From an uncultured Marvinbryantia sp. (GTDB taxonomy: Bacteria; Bacillota; Clostridia; Lachnospirales; Lachnospiraceae): a stretch of 25,828 bases of DNA. Position 1 is the stretch's first letter. Each line of letters begins with the position of its first letter. A program made the translations under genes and the position numbers. The notes beneath the pieces were generated by a model. The model did not search any database. It was not told the DNA's origin and saw nothing but the letters and a program-made list of their open reading frames with translations. Positions 15,675 to 23,445 of this stretch are shown piece after piece. The stretch covers positions 1 to 25,828 of the forward strand of contig CAKRRF010000032.1 of NCBI GenBank assembly GCA_934394985.1. The letters run 5' to 3'.

Positions 15675-17312
15675 ATGATCAGCGCAAATAATGTAACACT
15701 GCGTATTGGTAAAAAAGCGTTATTTGAAGACGTTAATATTAAGTTTACCGAAGGCAACTGCTATGGTCTGATCGGTGCCAATGGTGCCGGAAAGTCCACA
15801 TTTTTAAAGATCCTGTCCGGCGAACTGGACACCACCAACGGTGATATCGTCATTACCCCGGGGCAGCGTCTTTCTGTTCTGGAACAGAACCATTTCAAAT
15901 ATGATGAATACCCTGTTCTGGATACGGTTATTATGGGTAACCAGAGACTTTATGATATTATGAAAGAAAAAGAAGCCATTTACGCCAAGCCTGATTTCAC
16001 GGATGAAGACGGTATACGTGCCAGTGAACTGGAAGGCGAATTTGCTGAAATGAATGGATGGGAAGCTGAATCTGATGCTGCTCAGCTGCTGAATGGTCTG
16101 GGAATTGATACCGATCTCCACTATGCTATCATGGGTGATTTAAGCGGTAGCGAAAAGGTAAAGGTTCTGCTGGCAAGAGCTCTGTTTGGTAATCCTGATA
16201 TTCTGCTTCTGGATGAGCCGACCAACCACCTGGATCTTGCCGCTATCGAATGGCTGGAAGAATTCCTGATCAATTTTGACAATACTGTCATTGTTGTATC
16301 CCATGACCGTTACTTCTTAAATAAAGTATGTACTCACACTGCTGATATCGATTATGGTAAGATTCAGCTTTATGCCGGCAACTATGATTTCTGGTATGAA
16401 TCCAGCCAGCTGATGATCAAGCAGATGAAAGAAGCCAACAAAAAGAAAGAAGAAAAAATTAAGGAACTGCAGGAGTTTATTTCACGTTTCAGTGCCAATG
16501 CTTCCAAATCCAAACAGGCAACTTCCAGAAAACGCGCTCTGGAAAAAATCGAGCTGGATACGATCAAACCTTCCAGCCGTAAATATCCATACATTGATTT
16601 TCGTCCAAACCGTGAAATCGGTAACGAAGTTCTGTCTGTAGAAGGCCTGACCAAGACCATCGAAGGTGTAAAAGTTCTTGATAATCTGACATTTACCGTT
16701 GGTCATGATGATAAAATCGCTCTGGTAGGCGGAAATGAGCTGGCTAAGACCGTTCTGCTTCAAATCCTTTCCGGAGAAATGGAACCAGATTCCGGAAGCT
16801 ATAAATGGGGTGTTACTACTACCCAGTCTTACTTCCCGAAGGATTATACCAAAGAATTTGACAATGATCTGATCATTGTAGACTGGTTGACGCAGTATTC
16901 CGAAATCAAAGATGCCACTTATGTACGTGGTTTCCTCGGTCGTATGCTGTTTGCCGGTGATGACGGAGTAAAGAAAGTAAAAGTTCTCTCCGGTGGTGAA
17001 AAAGTACGCTGCCTGCTTTCAAAAATGATGATCAGCGGTGCAAACGTTCTGCTCTTTGATGAACCGACAAACCATCTGGATATGGAATCGATCACTGCTT
17101 TAAATAATGGTATGATTAAATTCCCTGGTGTTATCATTTTCACATCCCGTGACCACCAGATTGTTCAGACTACTGCCAACCGTATTATGGAAATCCTTCC
17201 AAATGGTTCCATGATCGACAAGATCACTACTTATGATGAATATCTGGCCAGTGATGAAATGGCAAGAAAACGTCAGGTATACACTGCCGATACTTCTGAA
17301 GAAGATAACTAA
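15675..17312 (+). CDS. ABC-F family ATPase, YkpA/YbiT type
   Basis: A soluble tandem ATPase without membrane domains. ABC-F proteins act on the ribosome as translation factors, and some give antibiotic resistance. The 545 residues show ABC domain 1 (Walker A GANGAGKS 34-41, signature LSGSE 156-160, Walker B LLLDEPTNHLD, switch H210), an interdomain linker with a Lys/Arg-rich helix (about 240-312), and ABC domain 2 (signature LSGGE 438-442, DEPTNHLD 462-469). Domain 2 is atypical: its P-loop reads GGNELAKT (352-359, Ala instead of Gly before Lys) and its switch His is Arg492. The N-terminus and linker fit the YkpA/YbiT housekeeping branch better than resistance types. It is expressed as a single gene. 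Confidence 0.88.
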   Translation: MISANNVTLRIGKKALFEDVNIKFTEGNCYGLIGANGAGKSTFLKILSGELDTTNGDIVITPGQRLSVLEQNHFKYDEYPVLDTVIMGNQRLYDIMKEKEAIYAKPDFTDEDGIRASELEGEFAEMNGWEAESDAAQLLNGLGIDTDLHYAIMGDLSGSEKVKVLLARALFGNPDILLLDEPTNHLDLAAIEWLEEFLINFDNTVIVVSHDRYFLNKVCTHTADIDYGKIQLYAGNYDFWYESSQLMIKQMKEANKKKEEKIKELQEFISRFSANASKSKQATSRKRALEKIELDTIKPSSRKYPYIDFRPNREIGNEVLSVEGLTKTIEGVKVLDNLTFTVGHDDKIALVGGNELAKTVLLQILSGEMEPDSGSYKWGVTTTQSYFPKDYTKEFDNDLIIVDWLTQYSEIKDATYVRGFLGRMLFAGDDGVKKVKVLSGGEKVRCLLSKMMISGANVLLFDEPTNHLDMESITALNNGMIKFPGVIIFTSRDHQIVQTTANRIMEILPNGSMIDKITTYDEYLASDEMARKRQVYTADTSEEDN

Positions 17313-17327
17313 AAACGTATTATCAAA

Positions 17328-17379
17328 AAATATCCTGATCATCATGAGCCTTTATCGGCTAATGATGATCAGGATATTT
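17328..17379. terminator. Long bidirectional terminator between ABC-F and cyuA
   Basis: An 18-bp perfect stem (17328-17345 with 17362-17379) is topped by an inner 4-bp AGCC/GGCT stem with a 6-nt loop. T-rich sequence follows on the plus strand and TTTTTTGATA on the minus strand, so it can stop both converging transcripts. Confidence 0.88.
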
Positions 17380-17434
17380 CTGTCTCTTCTTTTTCTGAAA
17401 CATGTTTTTTTACTTATACAGGCACGATGAATTC

Positions 17435-18709
17435 CTATTCTATCATCATTTTAATGATCTCATCATTCGTCCCCGCCATGCCATCTTTTCCGAGACGTCC
17501 GATATTGCGAATGGTATTATCAGCTCCTTTTGCCACAAGTCCATCGCCGCCATAAAACTGCTGTCCTCGAATATACATCTCGTATCCAAGTATACCTGCA
17601 TTCACCGATGATGCTATTTTAGCCGCACAGGATGGTTTTGCCCCATCACAAATTATACCAGAAACTATTGCCAGACCATTTACAATGGTATGTGTAACTT
17701 CTTTGTAATTGCCGCCTCGCAAATATGCAATTCCTGTACCTGCCGCAATTCCTGCGCAAACAGCCCCACAGAATGCAGAAAGTCGTCCAATTCCAGTTTT
17801 TTGATGAATCGCTACCAGATTGGAAAGTGTCAGGGCACGATACATTTTTTCATCTCCGGCCTGCAACTCTTTCGCATATTCGACAACTGGTACCGAACAT
17901 GTAATTCCCTGATTTCCGGATCCGGAATTAATCACAACCGGAAGTTCACAGCCACTCATTCTGGCATCTGAACCTGCCGCTGCTTTTGCGCAGGCACGAT
18001 TACGAATTCCGTCTCCCCACGCATCAAGCAACACCTGTCCAATACAGGCACCATACGGATGTTTCATTCCTTCTTCTGCAATTGCTGTATTGCAGTTCAC
18101 CTGATGATCCAGAACCTCTTTTACATCTGCGATATCACATGTCATCGCAAAATCCCATATATCTTCCATATCCAGAAGAGTCCTGTCTGTCAGGCCTTCC
18201 TCACGATCGCCTTCCACAATTATCTCCAGCAGTGTCTTCCCGTTTTTTTCTTCTAACACAATATTCGTATGATAATTCGTAATACGTACTTTAGCCGTAT
18301 CTTCTCCACAAAAAGCTGTAATAAGAATATCAAATACATGCTCACTGTTTAAATGACAAATTTCTATCTCAGTATGTTCCGCATATTGCTGAATTTCTCT
18401 GCATACTTCCTCTGTTACCTCTGAAATAACCTCCAGCTTTTTCTCCGCTTTTCCGGCAACAATCCCAGCTGCAACAGCCGCCTGAATGCCTTTCATTCCT
18501 CCGGTATTCGGAACAACAACTGACTTTACATTTTTTATAATACTTCCGCTCACTTCCACACTCAATTTTTCTGGAAGTTTTCCAAGTATTTCTCTACACC
18601 TTGCCGCCGCATATGCAAGTGCAATCGGCTCTGTACATCCCATTGCTGTGATTAATTCTTCTTTTAGAATCTGAACATATGCACAGTATTTCTCACTCTG
18701 TCTATCCAT
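17435..18709 (-). CDS. cyuA: L-cysteine desulfidase, CyuA/CdsB (UPF0597) family
   Basis: Predicted 4Fe-4S enzyme splitting L-cysteine to pyruvate, sulfide and ammonia. The family is related to the iron-sulfur serine dehydratase alpha subunit. ATG 18709 is the start, with AAAGG 7 nt upstream. A TTG two codons earlier is unlikely. With this numbering (424 residues) the predicted catalytic cysteine is C25 in MGCTEP, and C314, C354 and C361 keep the 40- and 7-residue spacings of the iron-sulfur ligands in the archaeal enzyme. Other motifs are VVPNTGGMKG, NSGSGNQGITCSVP and ICDGAKPSCA. Serine or another beta-elimination substrate cannot be excluded. It probably detoxifies or ferments cysteine. It follows a broken sugar permease gene. 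Confidence 0.85.
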   Translation of the reverse strand: MDRQSEKYCAYVQILKEELITAMGCTEPIALAYAAARCREILGKLPEKLSVEVSGSIIKNVKSVVVPNTGGMKGIQAAVAAGIVAGKAEKKLEVISEVTEEVCREIQQYAEHTEIEICHLNSEHVFDILITAFCGEDTAKVRITNYHTNIVLEEKNGKTLLEIIVEGDREEGLTDRTLLDMEDIWDFAMTCDIADVKEVLDHQVNCNTAIAEEGMKHPYGACIGQVLLDAWGDGIRNRACAKAAAGSDARMSGCELPVVINSGSGNQGITCSVPVVEYAKELQAGDEKMYRALTLSNLVAIHQKTGIGRLSAFCGAVCAGIAAGTGIAYLRGGNYKEVTHTIVNGLAIVSGIICDGAKPSCAAKIASSVNAGILGYEMYIRGQQFYGGDGLVAKGADNTIRNIGRLGKDGMAGTNDEIIKMMIE

Positions 18710-18722
18710 ATACAATCCTTTC

Positions 18723-18839
18723 TCAGCCTTTTACGGTCCCTGCCAGCAATCCCGCCTTCTGGAATGTCTGCAATATTAAATATAACACAATCATCGGAAT
18801 GATTACAAGTGTGATACAGCTTTGCTGGACACACCTCAT
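18723..18839 (-). pseudogene. C-terminal remnant of a MalG-like sugar ABC permease
   Basis: Read on the minus strand up to the TGA at 18723-18725, this frame gives a 38-residue tail whose last ~28 residues have the character of carbohydrate ABC permease C-termini: a last membrane helix (VIIPMIVLYLILQ), then TFQKAGLLAGTVKG and stop. The rest of the gene is missing. The fragment starts abruptly at the carB terminator and has no SD. Another frame crosses the same bases but resembles nothing. It implies that a deletion or rearrangement joined carAB to this locus. Confidence 0.7.
18779..18808 (-). promoter_or_regulatory. Possible promoter of cyuA inside the permease remnant
   Basis: Minus strand -35 TTGTAA (18803-18808), 18-bp spacer, -10 TATATT (18779-18784). 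A terminator upstream blocks read-through from carAB, so cyuA needs a promoter here. This is the best match by eye. Confidence 0.4.
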
Positions 18840-18842
18840 GAG

Positions 18843-18874
18843 AAAAGGCAGTGATCACATGAAATCACTGCCTT
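18843..18874 (-). terminator. Intrinsic terminator of the carAB operon
   Basis: An 11-bp perfect stem AAGGCAGTGAT/ATCACTGCCTT (arms 18845-18855 and 18864-18874) with an 8-nt loop is followed on the minus strand by TTTTCT. It starts about 45 nt after the carB stop. Confidence 0.85.
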
Positions 18875-18919
18875 AAGGAATGGTTGTTTTACAACAGCCC
18901 TTTTTTCATTTCAATTTTC

Positions 18920-21900
18920 TTAAATAGTTGCAATATCAATCAGGGAAAGTTTTGTTACATCTGAATTTTCCAGACTGGAGACAAGAGCTCCTGCTGTATC
19001 AATTGCTGTCAGTACATTGACACCTGTCTCGATAGCATTTCTACGAATTACAAAACCATCTCTGCTCTTTTCCACACCCTGTGATGGAATATCGATAACC
19101 AGATCAATCTTATGTCCCAGAATCAGGTCAAGGATGTTCGGAGATTCCTGTTCGATCTTACGTGTCATACGAACCTGTACATCCGCATCCATCAGAGCCT
19201 TTGCAGTTCCTTTGGTTGCAAAAATATTGTAACCCAGTGCTTCGAAACGTTTTCCGATCTTCACTGCTTCTTCCTTATCTTCGTCACGTACCGTCATAAT
19301 CATGTTGTGATGCTTCGGCAGACGGATACCCGCCCCCAGGAACGCTTTGTAAAGTGCTTCGTTAAACGTCTTTGCAATACCAAGACATTCTCCTGTAGAC
19401 TTCATCTCAGGTCCAAGGCTAATATCTGCACCACGAATCTTTTCAAATGAGAATACCGGCATCTTGATCGCAAAATAGTCAGCTTCTGGCTGAAGTCCTG
19501 GTTCATATCCCAGATCTTTAATCTTTGCTCCGAGAATCACCTTCGTTGCCAGCGGAACAATTGGAATACCTGTCACTTTACTGATATATGGCACTGTACG
19601 ACTGGAACGTGGATTTACTTCAATCACATAGACCTCTTCCCCACACACGATGAACTGAATATTAATCAGTCCAATAACATGCAGAGACTGTGCCAGTCTT
19701 CTGGTATATTCTTCAATCGTTTTCTTCACACTTGCACTGATACTCTGTGCAGGATAAACAGAAATACTGTCTCCGGAATGGATACCTGCTCTCTCGATAT
19801 GTTCCATGATACCAGGAATCAGAATATCAGTTCCGTCGCAGACTGCATCAACTTCAATCTCTTTACCCATCAGATATTTATCCACCAGAATCGGATGATC
19901 CTGTGCAATACGGTTGATAATTCCGATAAATTCATCTACGTCTTCATCGTTAATCGCAATCTGCATACCCTGACCGCCCAATACATAAGATGGTCTTACC
20001 AGTACCGGGTAGCCCAGTTCATTTGCTGCTTTCTTTGCCTCTTCTGCTGTAAATACCGTATGTCCCTGTGGTCTCGGAATTTCACATTTTTCCAGAATCG
20101 CGTCAAACAGCTCACGGTCTTCTGCCGCATCTACATTCTCTGCTGATGTTCCCAGAATCGGTACGCCCATCTTCATCAGACTTTCTGTCAGCTTAATCGC
20201 TGTCTGTCCGCCAAACTGTACCACGGCCCCATCTGGTTTTTCAATATTTACGATATTTTCCACATCTTCCGGTGTCAATGGTTCAAAATACAGCTTATCC
20301 GCAATATCAAAGTCTGTACTGACTGTCTCCGGATTGTTGTTGATAATGATGGTTTCATAGTTTTCCTTTGAGAATGCCCAGGTACAGTGCACAGAACAAA
20401 AGTCGAATTCAATACCCTGCCCAATACGGATTGGACCGGAACCCAGAACCAGAACTTTTTTCCGGTCATTGGTTTCCACCACTTCATTTTCACTTCCGAA
20501 TACAGAATAATAATATGGCGTGGATGCTGCAAATTCTGCTGCACAGGTATCTACCATCTTATAAGCGGCAGTAATACCATTTGCATAACGCATCTCTTTG
20601 ATTTCTTCTTCTGTCTTTCCGGTCAGTCTGGCAATCACATTATCCGGGAACTCTATTCTCTTTGCTTCTTTTAACAACTCCGGTGTCAGGTCCTGATTCT
20701 TTAATGCATCTTCCATTTCTACCAGAATCGCCAGTTTATCAATAAACCATACATCAATCTTTGTAATATCATGAATCACTTCATAGGAAATGCCGCGACG
20801 CAGTGCCTCAGCAATTACCCAGATCCGACGGTCATCCACTTTCTTCAGCTGCTTCATCAGTTTATCTTCATCCAGATCACTGAAATCATAAGACAGCAGA
20901 CAATCCACATGCTGCTCCAGAGAACGAATTGCTTTCATCAAAGCTCCTTCGAAATTGTTGCAGATACTCATGACTTCACCGGTAGCCTTCATCTGTGTGG
21001 TCAGTGTATGCTCCGCACTGATAAATTTATCAAACGGAAGTCTCGGAATCTTCACTACACAGTAGTCCAGCATTGGTTCAAAGCTGGCATAGGTTTTTCC
21101 GGTAATGGCATTTTTAATCTCATCCAGAGTATATCCCAACGCAATCTTTGCCGCCACTTTTGCGATCGGATAACCGGTTGCTTTGGAAGCCAGCGCAGAA
21201 GAACGGCTGACACGAGGATTTACCTCAATAACGCAATATTCAAAGCTGTCCGGATTTAACGCATACTGTACGTTACATCCTCCTGTAATATTCAGCTCAC
21301 TGATAATATTCAGTGCAGATGTACGAAGCATCTGATATTCCTTATCTCCAAGAGTCTGAGATGGTGCTACTACGATACTGTCACCTGTATGCACCCCAAC
21401 CGGGTCAATATTTTCCATATTACAAACGGTGATACAGTTGCCTGCACCGTCACGCATTACTTCATATTCGATTTCTTTCCAGCCGGCAATACAACGTTCT
21501 ACCAGAACCTGTCCCACACGGGAAAGGCGGAGACCATTTTCCAGAATTTCAACCAGTTCTTCATAATTATGCGCAATACCACCGCCACTTCCGCCAAGTG
21601 TATAGGCCGGACGAAGCACTACCGGATAACCGATAGACTGTGTAAATTCCACACCTTCCTCTACGGACTCTACTACTTTGGACGCTGCGATCGGCTCATG
21701 AATCTTCTCCATGGTCAGCTTAAATTCCAGACGGTCTTCTGCTTTTTTAATTGTCTCAGCAGTCGTTCCGATCAGTCGAACTCCATGTTCCTTTAAAAAG
21801 CCTCTCTCTTCCAGTTCCATAGCCAGATTCAGACCTGCCTGTCCTCCCAGAGTTGGCAGCACACTGTCCGGTTTTTCTTTTAAAATCAGCTGCTCTACCA

Positions 21901-22117
21901 CTTCAACAGTAAGTGGCTCAATATAAACATGATCAGCGATATCCTTATCCGTCATAATAGTCGCCGGGTTGGAATTCAGCAGAACTACTTCGATTCCTTC
22001 TTCTTTCAGTGAACGGCATGCCTGTGTTCCGGCATAGTCAAATTCTGCTGCCTGGCCAATGATAATCGGACCAGAACCAATGACAAGTACTTTTTTAATA
22101 TCTGGATTCTTCGGCAT
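18920..22117 (-). CDS. carB: Carbamoyl-phosphate synthase large subunit
   Basis: Makes carbamoyl phosphate from bicarbonate, ATP and ammonia delivered by CarA, feeding arginine and pyrimidine synthesis. The 1065-residue product is full length. Two homologous ATP-grasp halves each start with an SGPI(I/R)IGQ-type motif (IGSGPIIIGQAAEFDYAG near 13 and LGSGPIRIGQGIEFDF near 560), with VRPSYVLGGQGM in the second half. An oligomerisation region lies between, and a C-terminal MGS-like allosteric domain (about 935-1065, ending in IDIATI) is where UMP or ornithine effectors bind. Start ATG and carA stop overlap as TAATG, so translation is coupled. A terminator follows. Confidence 0.97.
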   Translation of the reverse strand: MPKNPDIKKVLVIGSGPIIIGQAAEFDYAGTQACRSLKEEGIEVVLLNSNPATIMTDKDIADHVYIEPLTVEVVEQLILKEKPDSVLPTLGGQAGLNLAMELEERGFLKEHGVRLIGTTAETIKKAEDRLEFKLTMEKIHEPIAASKVVESVEEGVEFTQSIGYPVVLRPAYTLGGSGGGIAHNYEELVEILENGLRLSRVGQVLVERCIAGWKEIEYEVMRDGAGNCITVCNMENIDPVGVHTGDSIVVAPSQTLGDKEYQMLRTSALNIISELNITGGCNVQYALNPDSFEYCVIEVNPRVSRSSALASKATGYPIAKVAAKIALGYTLDEIKNAITGKTYASFEPMLDYCVVKIPRLPFDKFISAEHTLTTQMKATGEVMSICNNFEGALMKAIRSLEQHVDCLLSYDFSDLDEDKLMKQLKKVDDRRIWVIAEALRRGISYEVIHDITKIDVWFIDKLAILVEMEDALKNQDLTPELLKEAKRIEFPDNVIARLTGKTEEEIKEMRYANGITAAYKMVDTCAAEFAASTPYYYSVFGSENEVVETNDRKKVLVLGSGPIRIGQGIEFDFCSVHCTWAFSKENYETIIINNNPETVSTDFDIADKLYFEPLTPEDVENIVNIEKPDGAVVQFGGQTAIKLTESLMKMGVPILGTSAENVDAAEDRELFDAILEKCEIPRPQGHTVFTAEEAKKAANELGYPVLVRPSYVLGGQGMQIAINDEDVDEFIGIINRIAQDHPILVDKYLMGKEIEVDAVCDGTDILIPGIMEHIERAGIHSGDSISVYPAQSISASVKKTIEEYTRRLAQSLHVIGLINIQFIVCGEEVYVIEVNPRSSRTVPYISKVTGIPIVPLATKVILGAKIKDLGYEPGLQPEADYFAIKMPVFSFEKIRGADISLGPEMKSTGECLGIAKTFNEALYKAFLGAGIRLPKHHNMIMTVRDEDKEEAVKIGKRFEALGYNIFATKGTAKALMDADVQVRMTRKIEQESPNILDLILGHKIDLVIDIPSQGVEKSRDGFVIRRNAIETGVNVLTAIDTAGALVSSLENSDVTKLSLIDIATI

Positions 22118-23190
22118 TATTTATTCACCTCCATCATATTCATAAAACGATCAAACAAATACCCGGAATCCTGGGGTCCAGGGCATGCTTCCGGATGGAA
22201 CTGTACCGTAAAAATATTCTTTCCGGTATAAGCCAGCCCTTCATTGGTTCCATCATTTACATTCGTAAACGCCGGTACTGCCACAGTCGGATCCAGCGTA
22301 TCCGTATTTACCACATAACCATGGTTCTGTGAAGAAATATAGACTCTTCCTGTCTTCAGGTCTTTCACAGGATGGTTTCCTCCACGATGGCCATACTTCA
22401 TTTTATAAGTATCTGCTCCATTGGCAAGTGCCATCAGCTGATGTCCAAGACAAATTGCAAAAATCGGGACTTCACTGTCATACAGTTTTTTGATTTCATT
22501 AATAATAGATTCACATTCTTTTGGATCCCCAGGACCATTAGAAAGCATAATACCGTCCGGATGATCTGCCAGAATCTCTTCTGCGCTGGTCAGTGCCGGA
22601 TATACGGTTACCTGGCATCCCCGTTTGTTCAGACTTCTCGCAATGTTTTTCTTTGCGCCAAAATCCATCAGTGCAACCTTCGGGCCGTCCCCTTCCAGAA
22701 CATATTTTTCTTTACAGGTCACTTTTTCTACCACTTTTCCGGTAGTATACGCTTTCAGCTTTGGAAGCACTTCCTCCATATTATAATTCTCATTTGTCGT
22801 AATCATACCATTCATGGTACCTTTTTCGCGGAGGATCTTGGTCAGTGCTCTGGTATCAATCCCGGCGATACCTGGTATGTCATGCTTTGCAAGAAACTCC
22901 TGAATCGTTCCCTGGGAACGGAAATTGCTCGGAATTCTGGAAAGTTCCCGCACAATGTATCCATCCGGCCATGGTTTTTCAGACTCCATATCTTCATAAC
23001 AAATACCATAGTTGCCAATCAGTGGATAGGTCATCACAACAGCCTGTCCTGCATAGGAAGGGTCTGTCAGTACTTCCAGATATCCTGTCATAGACGTATT
23101 AAATACAATCTCACTGATCACTTCCCGTGTTGATCCGATGCTTTGCCCGCAAAATACAGTGCCGTCTTCCAGTATAAGGAATGCTTTCAT
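22117..23190 (-). CDS. carA: Carbamoyl-phosphate synthase small subunit
   Basis: Glutamine amidotransferase subunit that releases ammonia into the CarB tunnel. It has 357 residues: an N-terminal CPSase small-chain domain (1-150, with FNTSMTGYLEVLTDPSY and GIAGIDTRALTKILR) and a class I glutaminase domain (about 170-355). The catalytic triad is visible as C247 (FAICLGHQ), H332 and E334 (QFHPE), with the oxyanion loop LSNGPGDP at 217-224. No Cys-to-Ser change is present, so it should use glutamine. It is preceded by a 140-nt leader with two tiny reading frames and a terminator-like hairpin, and is coupled to carB. No pyr or arg genes are adjacent. Confidence 0.97.
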   Translation of the reverse strand: MKAFLILEDGTVFCGQSIGSTREVISEIVFNTSMTGYLEVLTDPSYAGQAVVMTYPLIGNYGICYEDMESEKPWPDGYIVRELSRIPSNFRSQGTIQEFLAKHDIPGIAGIDTRALTKILREKGTMNGMITTNENYNMEEVLPKLKAYTTGKVVEKVTCKEKYVLEGDGPKVALMDFGAKKNIARSLNKRGCQVTVYPALTSAEEILADHPDGIMLSNGPGDPKECESIINEIKKLYDSEVPIFAICLGHQLMALANGADTYKMKYGHRGGNHPVKDLKTGRVYISSQNHGYVVNTDTLDPTVAVPAFTNVNDGTNEGLAYTGKNIFTVQFHPEACPGPQDSGYLFDRFMNMMEVNK

Positions 23191-23225
23191 TTGTAAACCT
23201 GCCTTTCTTATATTATTTATAGTGA

Positions 23226-23261
23226 TTATATTTTCTTTGCTCTGTGAACTCTCGAAAACAT
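23226..23261 (-). CDS. Second leader reading frame upstream of carA (11 residues)
   Basis: MFSRVHRAKKI, followed by TAA. The ATG lies one nucleotide after the stop of the first leader frame (TAG-T-ATG), an arrangement that allows reinitiation. Two of its eleven codons are AGA (Arg). It has no SD of its own. It is too short to judge by composition and may be chance. Confidence 0.3.
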   Translation of the reverse strand: MFSRVHRAKKI

Positions 23262-23262
23262 A

Positions 23263-23301
23263 CTATCGCAAAAAGGGAACAGAACGCCTGCCAAAATACA
23301 T
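23263..23301 (-). CDS. Putative Arg-containing leader peptide of carAB (12 residues)
   Basis: MYFGRRSVPFLR, followed by TAG. A very strong SD (AAAGGAGG, 23313-23320) lies 11 nt upstream, which is slightly long but usable. Three of twelve codons are Arg (AGG, CGT and CGA, the last just before the stop). Its codons 6-9 form one arm of the terminator-like hairpin at 23270-23314, so a translating ribosome would prevent the hairpin. The position fits a sensor of arginine, a product of the carAB pathway. Function is inference. Confidence 0.45.
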   Translation of the reverse strand: MYFGRRSVPFLR

Positions 23302-23314
23302 GTGTTCTCTTCCC
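23270..23314 (-). promoter_or_regulatory. Terminator-like hairpin in the carA leader (candidate attenuator)
   Basis: On the minus strand, GGGAA (23310-23314) pairs with TTCCC (23275-23279) and AGAAC (23304-23308) with GTTCT (23281-23285). There is one G-G mismatch between the two segments, an 18-nt loop, and TTTTT follows (23270-23274). It lies 15 nt after the predicted start of transcription and 79 nt before carA. It overlaps the leader-peptide SD and coding region. Confidence 0.5.
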
Positions 23315-23335
23315 TCCTTTACCCAAATTGTCAAT

Positions 23336-23364
23336 ATGATAGCATACTCATTTCCCTTTTTCAA
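23336..23364 (-). promoter_or_regulatory. Sigma-A promoter of carAB
   Basis: Minus strand -35 TTGAAA (23359-23364), 17-bp spacer, -10 TATCAT (23336-23341) with TATGC before it (extended -10). Predicted start near 23329. The gap 23315-23445 between it and sleC otherwise holds only AT-rich sequence, and no clear sleC terminator is visible. Confidence 0.75.
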
Positions 23365-23445
23365 CCCATTTTCTATTAATTTTTTCCTGAAAATTACTGG
23401 TTTACCGGTTTTTAATTTGCCTTATTTCCGGCTTCTTCCGTGTTT

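Noticed and set aside
18664..18858. 64-codon minus-strand frame between carB and cyuA
   Set aside because: Its residues resemble nothing, whereas another frame over the same bases gives a typical permease C-terminus and a natural stop.
23190..23330. PyrR-binding loop or ArgR box in the carA leader
   Set aside because: I could not find a PyrR anti-antiterminator consensus or a convincing ArgR palindrome; the region before carA is only AT-rich.
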